Part shown: positions 63,149 through 64,000 of the stretch, piece after piece | Numbering within the stretch: position 1 is the first letter of the stretch | Layout of the letters: every line of letters starts with the position of its first letter | From: Vespa crabro | Taxonomy: Eukaryota; Arthropoda; Insecta; Hymenoptera; Vespidae | Length of the DNA stretch: 64,000 nucleotides | Assembly: GCF_910589235.1 (NCBI RefSeq) | Contig: NC_060967.1 | Coordinates: 2,712,438-2,776,437 of the forward strand | Direction of reading: 5' to 3' | Made by a program: the position numbers and the translations under genes | Notes under the pieces: generated by a model | Seen by the model: the letters and a program-made list of their open reading frames with translations, nothing else | Database searches by the model: none | What the model was told of the DNA's origin: nothing

Positions 63149-63258
63149 TAAGGTAAGCTAAAAGTTTTTACATGATTTTACTAATTAATGACTCTTTTTC
63201 GAGAGTTTATTAGATTAAAAAATTATAAATTTAGAAATTTTTAGCTCCGTCCTATATA
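63149..63258. mobile_element. Possible short MITE
   Basis: Left end AGGTAAGCTAAAAGTTTTTA after TATATA; right end AAATTTTTAGCTCCGTCCT before ATATAT. The two are imperfect inverted repeats over about 20 bp around only about 110 bp, flanked by TA-rich sequence. Mariner-like in style; family not identified. Confidence 0.35.
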
Positions 63259-64000
63259 TCTAAATACATATAATTAACATTGTAATTAATTGAATGTCTC
63301 TCGTTAGATTCTCTCGAAGTTCGAAAATATTTCAAAAATGAAACGAAAAAACTTGTTAAGAAAAAAAAAAGAAAAGAAAAAGAAAAAGAAAACAGAAACA
63401 CTAACAAACAGAGAAAAACCCCGCCTTAATCGCTTAGGGAAACATTTCTTTTTGATTTTCTTTTGTTTTTATATCGCAGATGAAATTATTCGTAAAAGTT
63501 GAAGAACAAGGAAAAGGATGCGACCGATAGAGAGCACTCCGTCCTTTGTAATGCAAAGCTCTTGCATTTGTTCGAAAAAGAATATATATTGTACGCGTAA
63601 GCGAGAGCACGGCATGTATAAATAAAGAGAGATTTTTCCTAGAGAAAAAGAATAAAAAAAAAAAAAAAAAAAGGGAAAGAAGGAAGGAAGGGAAAGGAAG
63701 AAGCAACGAAAGGAAGACAGGGATAGATATAAAGAAGGTGACGGGTCGAAGATATCCGTGTCGATACGAAGCCTTTTGAGGGGTTGAAATTTAAAGTCGA
63801 TAGGTGGAAAAAGAATGTTTTTTCCTGCAGCAGCCGGTTTGCTCCGATATTTGGATACTAGCCAAAAAAACGAGTTGGCGATGTGTGTTTTATGAAAACC
63901 GCTAACGCCACTATGGCGACCTACCTAAAAGTGGTTTTCCCTTGATAATATATATCCTAGATAAAGAAAGAGAGAAAATTCTTTGTTAATAATAACGAAA

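Overview
This window looks like nuclear DNA of an insect, most likely an aculeate hymenopteran (wasp, bee or ant). The evidence is compact multi-exon genes with GT-AG introns, strongly AT-rich spacers packed with (AT)n, (CT)n/(GA)n and (AAT)n microsatellites, and protein sequences that read like insect orthologues. The exact family cannot be fixed from the sequence alone; the extreme microsatellite load makes a vespid-type genome a reasonable guess.

Layout, left to right. 1-8.3 kb: gene-poor, simple repeats, one probable MITE (2.4-2.9 kb), and two short ATG-plus-donor segments on the minus strand (5.0 and 5.3 kb) that could be alternative first exons of a gene running off the left edge. 8.3-11.6 kb (-): histone H2A.V, five exons. 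13.25-15.16 kb (-): SPARC/osteonectin, five exons, with an apparent 1-nt frameshift in its signal-peptide exon. 19.2-19.7 kb: a nine-unit, 61-bp tandem array carrying CTCF-core-like sites, lying between the divergent SPARC and BTAF1 genes. 21.9-28.8 kb (+): complete BTAF1/Mot1 in 14 exons (1,902 aa). 29.8-34.1 kb (-): AGPS, the peroxisomal ether-lipid enzyme, in six exons (593 aa, C-terminal SKL); its intron 2 holds a piggyBac-type MITE and its intron 1 a fragment of mitochondrial 12S rRNA (NUMT). 38.5-40.9 kb (-): the GABA transporter Gat (SLC6), eight exons, 614 aa. 45.6-47.9 kb (+): KIAA2013/DUF2152 homologue, seven exons, 606 aa. 50.2-53.0 kb (+): a young Ty3/gypsy-type LTR element whose pol has lost reverse transcriptase and RNase H but keeps an integrase catalytic core. 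55.1-60.2 kb (-): the 3' eleven exons of a metabotropic glutamate receptor; its 5' exons lie beyond the right edge, so 60.2-64 kb is intron.

The genes are unrelated housekeeping and neuronal loci: chromatin (H2A.V), extracellular matrix (SPARC), TBP recycling (BTAF1), ether lipids (AGPS), GABA clearance (Gat), an uncharacterised membrane protein, and glutamate signalling (mGluR). I built the exon models by hand from splice consensus, phase continuity and family similarity. For the six genes that lie wholly in the window all phases close except at SPARC exon 1; for mGluR the eleven exons in view are phase-consistent. The most notable observations are the CTCF-like tandem array, the gag-PR-IN retroelement without RT, the SKL-ended AGPS, the 12S NUMT, the SPARC frameshift and a near-perfect 20-bp-stem hairpin at 49.7 kb.
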